A DNA stretch of 64,000 nt from Spirochaetae bacterium HGW-Spirochaetae-2 (lineage in GTDB: Bacteria; Spirochaetota; Spirochaetia; Sphaerochaetales; Sphaerochaetaceae), in assembly GCA_002839355.1 (NCBI GenBank), contig PGXW01000013.1, forward strand, positions 62,001 through 126,000. Direction: 5' to 3'. The translations under genes and the position numbers were made by a program. This document shows, in pieces, positions 26,885 through 36,006 of this stretch. Numbering within the stretch: position 1 is the stretch's first letter; each line of letters starts with the position of its first letter. The notes beneath the pieces are model-generated. The model had not been told where the DNA came from. It worked only from the letters and a program-made list of their open reading frames with translations, and made no database searches.

Positions 26885-27883
26885 ATGATCAAACCCGAAC
26901 TGTTCGCGTTGCTTGACGACTATGCCACGACTCCAGACGGTATGGCTGTCTCTCCCCAAGGACAGCTCGTTCTTGCCTGTCCCAATTATGCCGACCAGTC
27001 CAAGCCGGGTTGTCTGGTCCTGTTCGATACGTCCAGACATGCCCGCCATTGGGTCGATGTTCCGGTGCATCCCGAGACCGCCCTCGCATCACCCATGGGG
27101 ATTGCATTTGCTCCCGATGGAGATCTCTTCATCTGTGACAACCAAGGGTGGCCGGGTAGGCCGGAATTGCAATTCAAGGGAAGGATCCTGCGGTTGCGGA
27201 TAGAAGGGGATCGGCTGGTCAAGACCACTGTGGTCGCCGATGGTATGGAACACCCTAACGGTATGCGTATCCACAACGGCTATGTGTATGTCACCCAAAG
27301 CATGCTGTCGAGGGTGAAGGATCCATCCGGGCTTCTGGTGAGTTGCGTGTACCGGTTTCCACTCGATGCGAAGGGGATCCAGGTTTCGAATACACTGGCT
27401 GACGAACACATCGTCTACTCGGTGCTGACCCGCAACAAGCTTTGCCAATATGGTTTGGATGGTATCGAATTCGACCATGAGGGAAATCTTCTGGTCGGGA
27501 ACTTCGGAGATGGTGCCATCCATAGGATACGGTTCGACCGGCAGGGTGCTGTTGCGGGTGAAGAGGTTTGGGTGCAGGATCCACAACAGTTGAAAAGTAC
27601 GGACGGCATGATTATGGATGGGAAGGGAAATCTGTTCATCGCCGATTTCTGTGCCAATGCGATTGCGCGGGTATCACCCGCTGGGAAGGTGTCGAGAATT
27701 GCCCAAAGCCCCGATTCCAACGGATTTGCCGGTGAACTGGACCAGCCTGGCGAACCATGCATATGGAACGGTCTATTGGTGGTATCCTGCTTCGATCTGG
27801 TGACAGACGACTACAATATCAATACAGAGCACGAACTTCCCGCCACCATGAGTTGTTTCAATTTGGAAGAGGTTTCCCGTTAG
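26885..27883 (+). CDS. SMP-30/gluconolactonase-family lactonase
   Basis: A 332-residue six-bladed propeller protein of the SMP-30/LRE family. Typical segments are TTPDGMAVSP, SPMGIAFAPDGDLFICDNQG, EHPNGMRI, GIEFDHEGNLLVGNFGDG and STDGMIMDGKGNLFIADF. These carry the Glu/Asn/Asp positions used for metal binding in family members. No signal peptide is seen, so it is cytosolic. As the last gene of the ROK operon it probably opens a sugar lactone formed by one of the dehydrogenases. Confidence 0.87.
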   Translation: MIKPELFALLDDYATTPDGMAVSPQGQLVLACPNYADQSKPGCLVLFDTSRHARHWVDVPVHPETALASPMGIAFAPDGDLFICDNQGWPGRPELQFKGRILRLRIEGDRLVKTTVVADGMEHPNGMRIHNGYVYVTQSMLSRVKDPSGLLVSCVYRFPLDAKGIQVSNTLADEHIVYSVLTRNKLCQYGLDGIEFDHEGNLLVGNFGDGAIHRIRFDRQGAVAGEEVWVQDPQQLKSTDGMIMDGKGNLFIADFCANAIARVSPAGKVSRIAQSPDSNGFAGELDQPGEPCIWNGLLVVSCFDLVTDDYNINTEHELPATMSCFNLEEVSR

Positions 27884-27895
27884 GTGTTCGGAACC

Positions 27896-28387
27896 TTACG
27901 AATCCACACTGAACGAGATGTGCAGGTCGGGGCGCTTCAACTCCAATTTTCGCAAGGTTACGCCAGCCTGCTTCAGCATCCGTTTCGACGCAACCACACT
28001 GTCAGTGCCGTCGTACTTGTCGGATAGATACACGATTTCCTTGATTCCCGACTGGATGATCGCTTTCGCACACTCGTTGCAGGGAAATAGCGCCACATAG
28101 ATCGTTCCATTTTTCAGGTCGCGGGAAATGCTGTTGAGGATCGCGTTCAACTCCGCATGGCACACATACGGATATTTGGTGTCCAAGTACGCCCCTTCAC
28201 GGTCCCAAGGGAGTTCGTCATCGTCGCATCCCGAGGGGAACCCATTGTATCCGACTCCCACAATCTTCTTGTCAGAATTGACGATACACGCTCCCACCTG
28301 GGTATTCGGATCCTTGCTTCTCTGGGCCGATAATAAGGCGACCCCCATGAAGTATTCATCCCAACTGATATAATCGGCTCGTTTCAT
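27896..28387 (-). CDS. Deoxycytidylate (dCMP) deaminase family protein
   Basis: A 163-residue zinc deaminase of the ComEB/dCMP deaminase type. The active site is HAELNAIL (His ligand and proton-shuttle Glu) and PCNECAK (two Cys ligands). An additional conserved stretch, [14 protein letters not shown], is typical of dCMP deaminases. It makes dUMP for thymidylate synthesis. AAGGAG precedes the start. It converges on the lactonase gene with only 12 bp between the stops and no clear terminator. Confidence 0.92.
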   Translation of the reverse strand: MKRADYISWDEYFMGVALLSAQRSKDPNTQVGACIVNSDKKIVGVGYNGFPSGCDDDELPWDREGAYLDTKYPYVCHAELNAILNSISRDLKNGTIYVALFPCNECAKAIIQSGIKEIVYLSDKYDGTDSVVASKRMLKQAGVTLRKLELKRPDLHISFSVDS

Positions 28388-28418
28388 GTGTGTTTCGACT
28401 CCTTGTGTACATCATGGT

Positions 28419-29339
28419 TCAATCATTCCGATCGAAGAAGGCCAGTATTTCGTCGATCAACTCGGTCTGGACCGAAGGATACATCAACAATATGTGCCTG
28501 TTGTGGTTGGACTTCATGGCGGTTGTCCTGGCGACAAAACGACTGGAGTTCACGGCATCTTGTATTTCCGCAAGGTTTTGGAACGAGATCGTCCGGTCCC
28601 CCATATCATGAATGGACATCAACGGGACTGTTATGCGACCGAGATTCTTCCTGATACCCTTGAGCGCATGCATGAAGCTGACACCACCACCGACGAAGGA
28701 TCCTCCATAACCGACCCACAGCTCCTCCCCATCATTCTCCTTCTCACTTCCCAAGTGGATCCTGGGGTGCAATGCCGGAGTAAAGAGGGCGACCAGCCGC
28801 ATGAAATAATACCCCCACCTCTGGATAGCACCCAAGCGGATGTCGTTGAGGAAAACCGGAGTGGCTACTGTCGCAAGGGCATCGGGAGCATCTTCAGTTC
28901 CTGACAACTGCTCACCAAGCTTCAGGGCCATGGCCCCTCCCATGGATGTTCCCACCACATACAGCTTGTCGTATTCCATCCGCTTGTCCCGATAGTAGGA
29001 TTCGAGATACCCATACCATTGGGTGAATGTTGTTCCATACAGGTCTTCGGGTTTGGTCCCGAACCCGGGAAGCAAGGGGACATAGACGTCGAAGCCCTGC
29101 CCAAAAGCCCTATGGGCCGCGTAATCGTACGAATAGGGCGTGCTCGGGTATCCATGGACCATGACGATGGCTTTCCGAACCGGCGGGTCATGTTCCAGCA
29201 CAATCGGGAGGCAACGTCGATCGAAAACTTCATCGATATTGGTTGTCAACGGTGCAACGTTCCGGTCACGGTATCCCCATAACAGTGCGCTCCAACTAAA
29301 AACCAAACCCAGCAGTATGGTGGCTACTACATATACCAT
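28419..29339 (-). CDS. Alpha/beta hydrolase, membrane-anchored esterase/lipase-like
   Basis: A 306-residue protein. Residues 1-22 are a hydrophobic anchor or uncleaved signal. The oxyanion segment is VHGYPSTP, the nucleophile elbow is GTSMGG, the acid is in SIHDMGDRT and the base in SNHNRHIL, all in the expected order. Closest in style to carboxylesterase/monoacylglycerol lipase proteins. No Shine-Dalgarno is evident, and the promoter lies so close that the mRNA may be leaderless. Confidence 0.85.
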   Translation of the reverse strand: MVYVVATILLGLVFSWSALLWGYRDRNVAPLTTNIDEVFDRRCLPIVLEHDPPVRKAIVMVHGYPSTPYSYDYAAHRAFGQGFDVYVPLLPGFGTKPEDLYGTTFTQWYGYLESYYRDKRMEYDKLYVVGTSMGGAMALKLGEQLSGTEDAPDALATVATPVFLNDIRLGAIQRWGYYFMRLVALFTPALHPRIHLGSEKENDGEELWVGYGGSFVGGGVSFMHALKGIRKNLGRITVPLMSIHDMGDRTISFQNLAEIQDAVNSSRFVARTTAMKSNHNRHILLMYPSVQTELIDEILAFFDRND

Positions 29340-29345
29340 ACCGTT

Positions 29346-29374
29346 AGCATAAACGAAATTGTGGCACCCGGCAA
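29346..29374 (-). promoter_or_regulatory. Candidate promoter of the alpha/beta hydrolase gene
   Basis: On the minus strand TTGCCG and TATGCT are 17 bp apart. The predicted start of transcription falls at or next to the ATG at 29339. Confidence 0.45.
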
Positions 29375-29383
29375 GGATGGAAT

Positions 29384-29416
29384 AAAAAACGGCTCTCCGA
29401 AAAATCGAAGAGCCGT
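29384..29416 (-). terminator. Rho-independent terminator of the oadGAB operon
   Basis: Arms ACGGCTCT (29389-29396) and AGAGCCGT (29409-29416) form the stem, followed on the minus strand by six T (29384-29389). It lies about 20 bp after the oadB stop. Confidence 0.9.
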
Positions 29417-29435
29417 CGTATGTAATAATCGTGAA

Positions 29436-30662
29436 TTACATGAATACTGCCAATGCGGGGCGAACGCCGTCGATCAACTGTTCCATGTAGGGAACGACTG
29501 CGAGCAGGACGCCTGCTGCGACAGCCGAGCCAAGTACTCCCGCGACGTTCGGGCCCATGGCATGCATGAGCAGGAAATTCTGCGGATTGTATTCTTGACC
29601 GACCTTGCTTGAGACACGGGCTGCCATGGGTACTGCCGAGACACCGGCGGAACCGATCAGCGGGTTCACCGGGTGTTTCGGGTCGAGCTTGTTCATTACC
29701 TTTGCGATAAGGACACCGGTTGCGGTACCCAATGTGAACGCTACCAACCCCAAGAGCAGGATGCCCAAGGTGTTGAGGTTGAGGAACTTGTCAGCTTCCA
29801 TTTTCGAACCGACCGAAAGGCCGAGGAAAATGGTTACGATGTTCATCAATGCATTCTGCATGGTATCGCTGAGGCGATTGACCACTCCACATTCCTTGGC
29901 GAGATTGCCAAACATGAGGGATCCGACCAGAGGAGTAGCCGAAGGAAGCAGGATCGCACAGACTGTCAGTACCGAAATCGGGAACAGGATCTTCTCGATC
30001 TTCGAAACGGGTCTGAGCTGTTCCATCTTGATCAATCGTTCCTTCTTGGTGGTGAGAAGTCTCATCACCGGCGGTTGAACGATTGGAACCAAGGCCATAT
30101 ACGAGTAGGCGGCTACGGCAATCGATCCCAGGAGATCGGGAGCCAGGCGGCTGGTCACGTAAATGGCGGTAGGACCATCGGCACCACCGATGATACCGAT
30201 CGAAGCGGCTGCATGGAGGTCGAAGTTGATTCCCGGCAGGAAGCTGAGCAACAATGCTCCAAGCAATGCCGCGAAAATACCGACCTGGGCTGCCGCTCCC
30301 AAGAGCAATGTCTTTGGGTTTGCGATGAGGGGTCCGAAATCGGTCATTGCTCCGACACCCATGAAGATGAGGATCGGGAACAATCCGGTTTCAATACCCA
30401 TGTCATACAGTAGTTTGATAAAACCTACGCCACCGGAAGCGCTGGTTGGATCCACACCTGCGATGTAGGCGAACGGAATATTTGCGAGAATACAGCCGAA
30501 ACCGATCGGTATGAGCAACAACGGCTCGAATCCTTTGGAGATAGCCAGGTACAACAGGCCGAGTCCCACAAGGATCATCACCACGTTGCCCCAACCGCCA
30601 GCGGACAGGAAGCCGACGAGACCGGTAGTCAGCCACAATTGATTAAATGCTTGTCCAATCAT
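29436..30662 (-). CDS. oadB: Oxaloacetate decarboxylase, sodium pump beta subunit
   Basis: A 408-residue integral membrane subunit of the biotin-dependent sodium-pumping decarboxylases. The conserved [14 protein letters not shown] segment with its sodium-site Asp, [21 protein letters not shown] and the C-terminal [15 protein letters not shown] are all present. It decarboxylates carboxybiotin on the alpha subunit and exports sodium. Third gene of oadG-oadA-oadB, 12 bp after oadA. The substrate could in principle be methylmalonyl- or glutaconyl-CoA, but the alpha subunit below points to oxaloacetate. Confidence 0.95.
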   Translation of the reverse strand: MIGQAFNQLWLTTGLVGFLSAGGWGNVVMILVGLGLLYLAISKGFEPLLLIPIGFGCILANIPFAYIAGVDPTSASGGVGFIKLLYDMGIETGLFPILIFMGVGAMTDFGPLIANPKTLLLGAAAQVGIFAALLGALLLSFLPGINFDLHAAASIGIIGGADGPTAIYVTSRLAPDLLGSIAVAAYSYMALVPIVQPPVMRLLTTKKERLIKMEQLRPVSKIEKILFPISVLTVCAILLPSATPLVGSLMFGNLAKECGVVNRLSDTMQNALMNIVTIFLGLSVGSKMEADKFLNLNTLGILLLGLVAFTLGTATGVLIAKVMNKLDPKHPVNPLIGSAGVSAVPMAARVSSKVGQEYNPQNFLLMHAMGPNVAGVLGSAVAAGVLLAVVPYMEQLIDGVRPALAVFM

Positions 30663-30674
30663 GTCAAAACTCCC

Positions 30675-32786
30675 TTAACCGATAATGGCGAGAACGTCGT
30701 CCGCCATCAGCTGATCACCCTGCTTGACCAAGATCTTCTTGATTGTTCCGGAAACCGGAGCGAAGATCTCGTTTTCCATCTTCATGGCTTCCATGACGAG
30801 TATCAGACCATTCTGCTGGACCTGGTCACCCTCTTTTGCCTCGATGCGCAACACGAGCCCGGGCATCGGAGCTTTCACTTCGGTCCCGGCTCCAGGAGCA
30901 GCCGAAGGTGCTGGGACAGCGGCAGCATGTGCCACAGGCGCTGCGGGTGCAGCTGCCGGAGCGTTGCTTCCGATTACCAACAGGACTTCATCCGCATTCA
31001 GCTGGTCGCCTTGCTTGACTTTGATTTCGGTCACTACGCCGGAAACCGGAGCGAAGATCTCGTTCTCCATCTTCATGGCTTCCATGACCATCAACACGTC
31101 GTTTTCCTTGACCGTGTCTCCAACCGATACGTTCGAACGGAGGATGAGACCCGGCATGGGAGCTTTGACCGAAACGGCAGTCGTCGCTGCGACAGGAGCC
31201 GCTACAGGAGCTGCCACAGGGGCTGCGATTCCCTCTTGTACGGATACGTTGTATGCGACTCCATTGACCAAGGCTTGTCCTTCCTTGAGCTGGACTGCGT
31301 AGGTATTGTTGTTGACCTTGACGGTGTAGTCGTTTCCACCGCTCTTGACCGGTGCGGCTGCTGCGGGTTCTTCCTTCTTTTCCGCACTCTTCAGGCGGAC
31401 ACCGTTGACCTTCGCCTTTCCGGTGAGGTAGAGGATTCCCTTATCCTTGCAGGACGCGGCAATGAAGATATTCTCTTCGGTCTCAGGCAGATTCTCGGCC
31501 TTCAACATCGCTATCGCCACATCACGGCCTTTCTTTGGATCCTTGTCGTTGAGGTCGACAGCCTTCTCGGTGGTAGGCGTGAGGTTGAGTTGCTCGGCGG
31601 AAATCTTGATGACTTCGGCATCCGGTGCGACCGGGGTCTTTCCGAAATAGCCGAGGACCATCTTTCCGTAACCTTCCGCTATCTTCTTCCAAGGCCCGAA
31701 CAGTACGTTGTTGAAAGCCTGTTGGAAATAGAACTGTGAAACTGGGGTAACACTGGTAGCGTAGCCGCCCTTTGCGACTACATCGCCCATGGCTTTGGTG
31801 ATCTCGCTGAAACGGTGCATCATACCGTTGTCACGCAACATCTGGGTGTTTGCGGTAAGAGCACCACCAGGGAGGGGGAAGAATGGGATAAGTGGATTGA
31901 CCATGGTGGCTTCGGGAGGGAGGAAGTAGTCGGCCATGCATTCTTCGAATACCTGTTCGGCTTCCATCACCTTGTCGATATCGATATCGAGGGTGAATTC
32001 CGTACCACGCAATGCGTGCCACATGGTGATGACGTCGGGTTGGCAGGTGCCGCCCGATACCGGTACGAGTGAAAGGTCGACCTGGTCGGCACCGGCATCG
32101 AGTGCGCTGATGTACTGCTGGATACAGACACCGGCGGTATCATGGGAGTGGAAAACGATATTCATGTCCTTGCCGAGCATCTTTCTCGCCCGTTTGATGG
32201 TCTCGTGGACGATACGTGGAGTACTTGTCCCCGAGGCATCCTTGAAACAGACCGAATCGTAGGGAATACCGGCATCGAGGATATCCCTGAGGGTCTTCTC
32301 GTAGAATGCCGGATCGTGGGCGCCGGTTGCCCCCGGGGGAAGCGCCATCATGGTAACGCAGACCTCGTGTCTAGCTCCGGACTCGTGGATCGCACGGCCG
32401 CTGTCGATCAGGTTGTCGACATCGTTGAGTGCATCGAAGTTGCGGATTGTGGAGATACCATGCTTCTTGAACAGTTGGGCATGCATCTTGATGATGTCAC
32501 GTGGCTGGGAATCCAGGCCAACGACGTTGATTCCCCGGGAGAGGGTCTGCAAATCGGCATTCGGGCCGGCAACCCGTCGGAATTCGTCCATCATGTCGAA
32601 TGCGTCTTCATTGGTATAGAAGTACAGCGATTGGAACCGGGCCCCGCCGCCTGCCTCGAAGTGACTAATTCCAGCATTGCATGCAGCTTCGACAGCCGGC
32701 ATGAAATCCTTGGTGAATACCCTGGCTCCATAGACCGATTGGAATCCGTCTCGGAAAGCCGTACACATAAAATTTACCTTTTTCAT
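30675..32786 (-). CDS. oadA: Oxaloacetate decarboxylase alpha subunit with two tandem biotinyl domains
   Basis: A 703-residue protein. Residues 1-290 are the carboxyltransferase TIM barrel, with RDGFQS near the N-terminus, CFKDASG and the metal ligands HSHDTAG. The conserved PYC_OADA domain follows to about residue 450. Then come two biotinyl domains, each with EAMKMENEIF; the biotin lysines are Lys572 and Lys669. Ala/Pro-rich linkers separate the domains. Usual family members are about 590-600 residues with one biotin domain. It transfers carboxyl from oxaloacetate to biotin for OadB. Confidence 0.94.
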   Translation of the reverse strand: MKKVNFMCTAFRDGFQSVYGARVFTKDFMPAVEAACNAGISHFEAGGGARFQSLYFYTNEDAFDMMDEFRRVAGPNADLQTLSRGINVVGLDSQPRDIIKMHAQLFKKHGISTIRNFDALNDVDNLIDSGRAIHESGARHEVCVTMMALPPGATGAHDPAFYEKTLRDILDAGIPYDSVCFKDASGTSTPRIVHETIKRARKMLGKDMNIVFHSHDTAGVCIQQYISALDAGADQVDLSLVPVSGGTCQPDVITMWHALRGTEFTLDIDIDKVMEAEQVFEECMADYFLPPEATMVNPLIPFFPLPGGALTANTQMLRDNGMMHRFSEITKAMGDVVAKGGYATSVTPVSQFYFQQAFNNVLFGPWKKIAEGYGKMVLGYFGKTPVAPDAEVIKISAEQLNLTPTTEKAVDLNDKDPKKGRDVAIAMLKAENLPETEENIFIAASCKDKGILYLTGKAKVNGVRLKSAEKKEEPAAAAPVKSGGNDYTVKVNNNTYAVQLKEGQALVNGVAYNVSVQEGIAAPVAAPVAAPVAATTAVSVKAPMPGLILRSNVSVGDTVKENDVLMVMEAMKMENEIFAPVSGVVTEIKVKQGDQLNADEVLLVIGSNAPAAAPAAPVAHAAAVPAPSAAPGAGTEVKAPMPGLVLRIEAKEGDQVQQNGLILVMEAMKMENEIFAPVSGTIKKILVKQGDQLMADDVLAIIG

Positions 32787-32807
32787 TGGAACTCCTTGGA
32801 AGTGTTT

Positions 32808-33080
32808 CTAGCGCTTTGACTGCGCGACTGCTGCGGCAATGGCCGCGGCGATCTCTGACCCCACAGTCTCTACAGCTGGGGACCCGGATGCGGAAACCGG
32901 TCGTTTCGCGATGGTCGGTACTTTTTCGGGAAGATACTTCCGTACGAAGAACGAGAGGAACTTTGTCGTGAATACCAGCAACGTGAGGAACAGGAATACA
33001 ACCCCCATTCCAAGTAGCAAGAGTATCAGACCATTGTTCACTTGCTCGAGAAGTAACTCTTTCGGCAATTGGTGTAGCAT
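32808..33080 (-). CDS. oadG: Oxaloacetate decarboxylase gamma subunit
   Basis: About 90 residues. I start it at ATG 33080, eight bases after AAGGAG; an upstream in-frame ATG at 33128 would add 16 residues but lies at the predicted 5' end of the mRNA. One transmembrane helix (GLILLLLGMGVVFLFLTLLV) is followed by a cytosolic, Ala-rich tail. This matches OadG, which anchors the alpha subunit to OadB. First gene of the operon. Confidence 0.88.
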   Translation of the reverse strand: MLHQLPKELLLEQVNNGLILLLLGMGVVFLFLTLLVFTTKFLSFFVRKYLPEKVPTIAKRPVSASGSPAVETVGSEIAAAIAAAVAQSKR

Positions 33081-33141
33081 GTGCTGTGCTCCTTGAATCA
33101 TATTGTCTGCACCCATCCATAGGTGCAAAAGAATTCAATCT

Positions 33142-33170
33142 ACTATAGCTGGAATGCCTATGTCTTTCAA
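33142..33170 (-). promoter_or_regulatory. Promoter of the oadGAB operon
   Basis: On the minus strand TTGAAA and TATAGT are 17 bp apart. The leader of about 55 nt holds a small hairpin (TGCACC/GGTGCA arms at 33108-33113 and 33122-33127) before the oadG ribosome site. Confidence 0.7.
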
Positions 33171-33234
33171 GGTGTATGGTTTACATATTTGGTTTTTTGG
33201 AATACGGAATCCCGCCGAAACGGATGCTTTTCCC

Positions 33235-33263
33235 TTGCATTTTATATCTCCTGTCACTACATT
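33235..33263 (+). promoter_or_regulatory. Candidate promoter of the mrp-Nudix-SIMPL genes
   Basis: TTGCAT and TACATT lie 17 bp apart, 25 bp before the ATG at 33289. Each box matches the consensus at four of six positions. Confidence 0.45.
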
Positions 33264-33288
33264 TTTGGGCAGAGGCAGGAGAAGTGCG

Positions 33289-34110
33289 ATGGCTGCATTG
33301 GATTTCGAGAAGCGTGTTGCCCAGCGGTCGGCGATTCGGGAACACATGGACAAGATCGGACGAAAGATCCTGGTGATGAGCGGTAAAGGCGGGGTAGGTA
33401 AGACGACAATCGCCGTCGGATTGGCCCGGGCCCTTTCTGCACGGGGTGAACGGGTGGGGATCCTCGATACCGACCTGCATGGACCGAATGTCGCAAAGAT
33501 GCTGCAGGTGGATATGGCAAGTAGATTCTCCGAAGGTCCCGACGGATTGTTGGTGCCGGTGGAAGTCGATGGGAATCTGAGTATCGCCGGCGTCGATTCG
33601 GCGATGGAGGACAAGGAGGATGCCGTTATCTGGCGGGGTCCCATGAAAAGCATGGTGATCAACGATCTTCTTGCCCGGGTCGGGTGGGGCCGCCTCGATT
33701 ATTTGTTGATCGATTCACCTCCGGGTTCGGGTGACGAGCAGCTCACGGTCTGCAAGAGTATACCGGAGTTGACCGGAGCGATAATCGTCACCACGGCGCA
33801 AGAAGTCTCCCTGCTCGATGCGGTGAGAAGTGTAACCTTTTGCCGGAAAATGGGAATTGCCATTATAGGTATCGTGGAGAACATGAGTTCCTTCGTATGT
33901 CCCGATTGCGGGAGCACCATGGCACTATTCGGATCGGAAGGCGGACGCCGGATCGCCGCCAGGACCGGTACTCCATTCCTTGGTTCGGTGCCGTTGGTCG
34001 CCCACCGTTCCAATGGTACAAGCGATTCGCATGCATTGGACAAAGCTTTGGATGATATTGCCCGGATAGTGCACGAGGGCATGACCTGTTCCTCGGTGGA
34101 AGGGAGGTGA
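33289..34110 (+). CDS. mrp: Mrp/ApbC-family P-loop ATPase (iron-sulfur cluster carrier)
   Basis: A 273-residue Mrp/NBP35 protein. The start at ATG 33289 follows AGGAG by eight bases. It has the deviant Walker A GKGGVGKTT, switch I DTDLHGPN, Walker B IDSPPGSGDE and the CPDC motif near residue 204 that bridges a [4Fe-4S] cluster in a dimer. It probably delivers iron-sulfur clusters, for which this genome has much use (radical SAM enzymes). The Nudix gene starts 3 bp after it. Confidence 0.92.
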   Translation: MAALDFEKRVAQRSAIREHMDKIGRKILVMSGKGGVGKTTIAVGLARALSARGERVGILDTDLHGPNVAKMLQVDMASRFSEGPDGLLVPVEVDGNLSIAGVDSAMEDKEDAVIWRGPMKSMVINDLLARVGWGRLDYLLIDSPPGSGDEQLTVCKSIPELTGAIIVTTAQEVSLLDAVRSVTFCRKMGIAIIGIVENMSSFVCPDCGSTMALFGSEGGRRIAARTGTPFLGSVPLVAHRSNGTSDSHALDKALDDIARIVHEGMTCSSVEGR

Positions 34111-34113
34111 CCG

Positions 34114-34698
34114 ATGGATGACAAGACCCGTTTGACCTGGCGAACCTTGGAGCGCGAAAAGGTGTATGCAGGTCCGATTTTCGATATACGCAAGGTCCGA
34201 CGCGAATCTTCGGATGGGAGGGAAGGGGATTTTATTGAAATAGATGCGCCGAAGTGGGCCACGGTAATTCCCTGGTTCCGCAATGAAGCGGGCCTGCCGT
34301 GTTTCCTTATGGTGCGGCAATATCGGCATGGTAGCGATTCGGTCACCATCGAGTTTCCCGCGGGAACCGTGGATCGCGATGAAGAGCCGAAAGAAGCCGC
34401 ATTGCGCGAGTTGCGGGAGGAAACCGGGTGCATCCCGACCGGTGGGGTTGTCGAGATCGGCTCCGTCTCACCCAATCCGGCATTCATGAACAACCGGGTC
34501 TGGTTTTATTTTATCGAGGGCGTCAAGCGAGTGGGAGACCAACATCTCGATGCCCATGAACAACTCGACATATTGACGATTCCTGTCCAAGAGGTACTCG
34601 ATTCCATGGGAACCGAAGCCTATGACAATGGAATCATGATGATTGCACAGGCGTTTTTCCTGCGTTTCGCGCAGAAACGGCCTGATCTATTGAAATAG
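34114..34698 (+). CDS. Nudix hydrolase, ADP-ribose pyrophosphatase-like
   Basis: A 194-residue Nudix protein. The Nudix box is complete: Gly in EFPAGTVDRDEE, then AALRELREETGC. The upstream MVRQYRHG segment, in which Arg contacts substrate, is typical of the ADP-ribose/NUDT5 group. Cytosolic clean-up of ADP-ribose or nucleoside diphosphate sugars is likely. Translationally close to mrp (3-bp gap). Confidence 0.9.
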   Translation: MDDKTRLTWRTLEREKVYAGPIFDIRKVRRESSDGREGDFIEIDAPKWATVIPWFRNEAGLPCFLMVRQYRHGSDSVTIEFPAGTVDRDEEPKEAALRELREETGCIPTGGVVEIGSVSPNPAFMNNRVWFYFIEGVKRVGDQHLDAHEQLDILTIPVQEVLDSMGTEAYDNGIMMIAQAFFLRFAQKRPDLLK

Positions 34699-34707
34699 GG
34701 GGATCGC

Positions 34708-35439
34708 ATGCGAAAATTTGCATTGTTGCTGGTGGTGGTTCTGGTCGGTCTGGTCGGATTCGGTTGCCAGAGCGTGTCGCTGCTCGAAAGCAGCCGTACG
34801 ATTTCTGTCCAAGGTAGTGGTAAGGTTTCGGTATCGCCCGATATCGCCTCATTCTCCATAACCGTTTCGGAGTTGGCCGAGACTACCCGGGAAGCACAGC
34901 TGAAGACGAATGAAAAAGTCGGGACTCTCCTTGCCATGGTCCGTGACGTGGGGGTGGAAAACAAGGACCTCGCGACCACTTCCCTGGAATTCTACCCTGA
35001 GTACCGGTGGAAAGAGGACGAACAGATTCTTGTGGGGCAGCGGGTCAGGCAAACCATACATGTCACCGTTCGGGGAATTGGCGGGACTTCGACAATATTG
35101 CCGGCCTTGATCGACGGGATAGGCTCTGTTTCCAATATCTCCATGAGTTCCATCCGATTCAGCAAAGAGGATACGACAGCCGAATTTTCGGAGAGCAGGA
35201 AGATGGCAATGGAAAAAGCCCTGCAGAAGGCTTCCGAATATGCCCTCGCGGCAAACATGAAGCTAGGGAACCCGATTTCCGTATCGGATTATTCCAGTAC
35301 GGATTACCAGGGTGTCTCACGAAACACCATGGTCAAGGCTGCCGGTGCCTATATGATGGAAAGCCTGCCCGTTGCGGATGTGCCGACCGGAGAACTTGAT
35401 ATCATAAGTACGGTCTCGGTCGTATTCGAGTTGTTATGA
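34708..35439 (+). CDS. SIMPL-domain (DUF541) lipoprotein
   Basis: A 243-residue envelope protein. The signal peptide ends in the lipobox VGFGC with Cys20. The rest is one SIMPL domain, recognised by SVQGSGKVSVSPDIASFSI at its start and an alternating pattern of Val/Ser-rich strands. Such proteins are periplasmic with poorly known roles. It converges with the acetyltransferase gene and overlaps it by 6 bp. Confidence 0.85.
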   Translation: MRKFALLLVVVLVGLVGFGCQSVSLLESSRTISVQGSGKVSVSPDIASFSITVSELAETTREAQLKTNEKVGTLLAMVRDVGVENKDLATTSLEFYPEYRWKEDEQILVGQRVRQTIHVTVRGIGGTSTILPALIDGIGSVSNISMSSIRFSKEDTTAEFSESRKMAMEKALQKASEYALAANMKLGNPISVSDYSSTDYQGVSRNTMVKAAGAYMMESLPVADVPTGELDIISTVSVVFELL

Positions 35440-35973
35440 ACCGGCTTGCGATCCGCATGGCACCAATGAATGCGGGTCGCTGTCGATAAAACGGTCCTCG
35501 GCTTCAAGGGGGATTCTCATGGTAACGTGGGGGATTCCGGCTTCGATGGTATGTTCCCCGGTCTCGATAAAACCCATGGAGTGGTAGAAGGGGGCGGCGT
35601 GCTGCTGGGCGTGGAGGTATATCTGGGCGGTCGCCCCACTCATACGCACGGCCCGCAGGCCTTCCCGTATGAGCAGTTTTCCCAAATGCCGACCCCTGTA
35701 GGGCTTGAGCACTGCGATGCGCTCGAGCTTCACTCCTTCCTCTGTCTGACGGAATCGGAGTGTTCCCACTGGAGCACCTTGGATCCACAACAGGACATGC
35801 CCACTTTCATTGTCCTTTCCGTCCTGTTCGATTCCGATCGGGACTTTTTGCTCTTCGATGAACACCTGTTCCCTGATGGCGATGCAATCCAGCAACGATT
35901 GCATCGCAAACGGTTGCCGTTGATCTTCGATTGGAATCACCGTTATATGGCATTCTTTTTGCTTCATGGTCAT
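35434..35973 (-). CDS. GNAT-family N-acetyltransferase (ElaA/YjcF-like)
   Basis: A 179-residue acetyltransferase. The N-terminal IREQVFIEEQKVP and the acetyl-CoA loop LKPYRGRHLGKLLI followed by HAQQHAAPFYHSMGF place it with the ElaA/YjcF group. The acceptor is unknown. It overlaps the SIMPL gene tail to tail. Confidence 0.88.
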   Translation of the reverse strand: MTMKQKECHITVIPIEDQRQPFAMQSLLDCIAIREQVFIEEQKVPIGIEQDGKDNESGHVLLWIQGAPVGTLRFRQTEEGVKLERIAVLKPYRGRHLGKLLIREGLRAVRMSGATAQIYLHAQQHAAPFYHSMGFIETGEHTIEAGIPHVTMRIPLEAEDRFIDSDPHSLVPCGSQAGS

Positions 35974-36006
35974 ATATCCTTGTGCCTTCCCCCTATCGAT
36001 ATGTCT

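Noticed and set aside
30639-31739. Long plus-strand open frame (366 codons) opposite oadA
   Set aside because: It mirrors the strongly conserved biotin and linker region of oadA and its translation has no recognisable domain.
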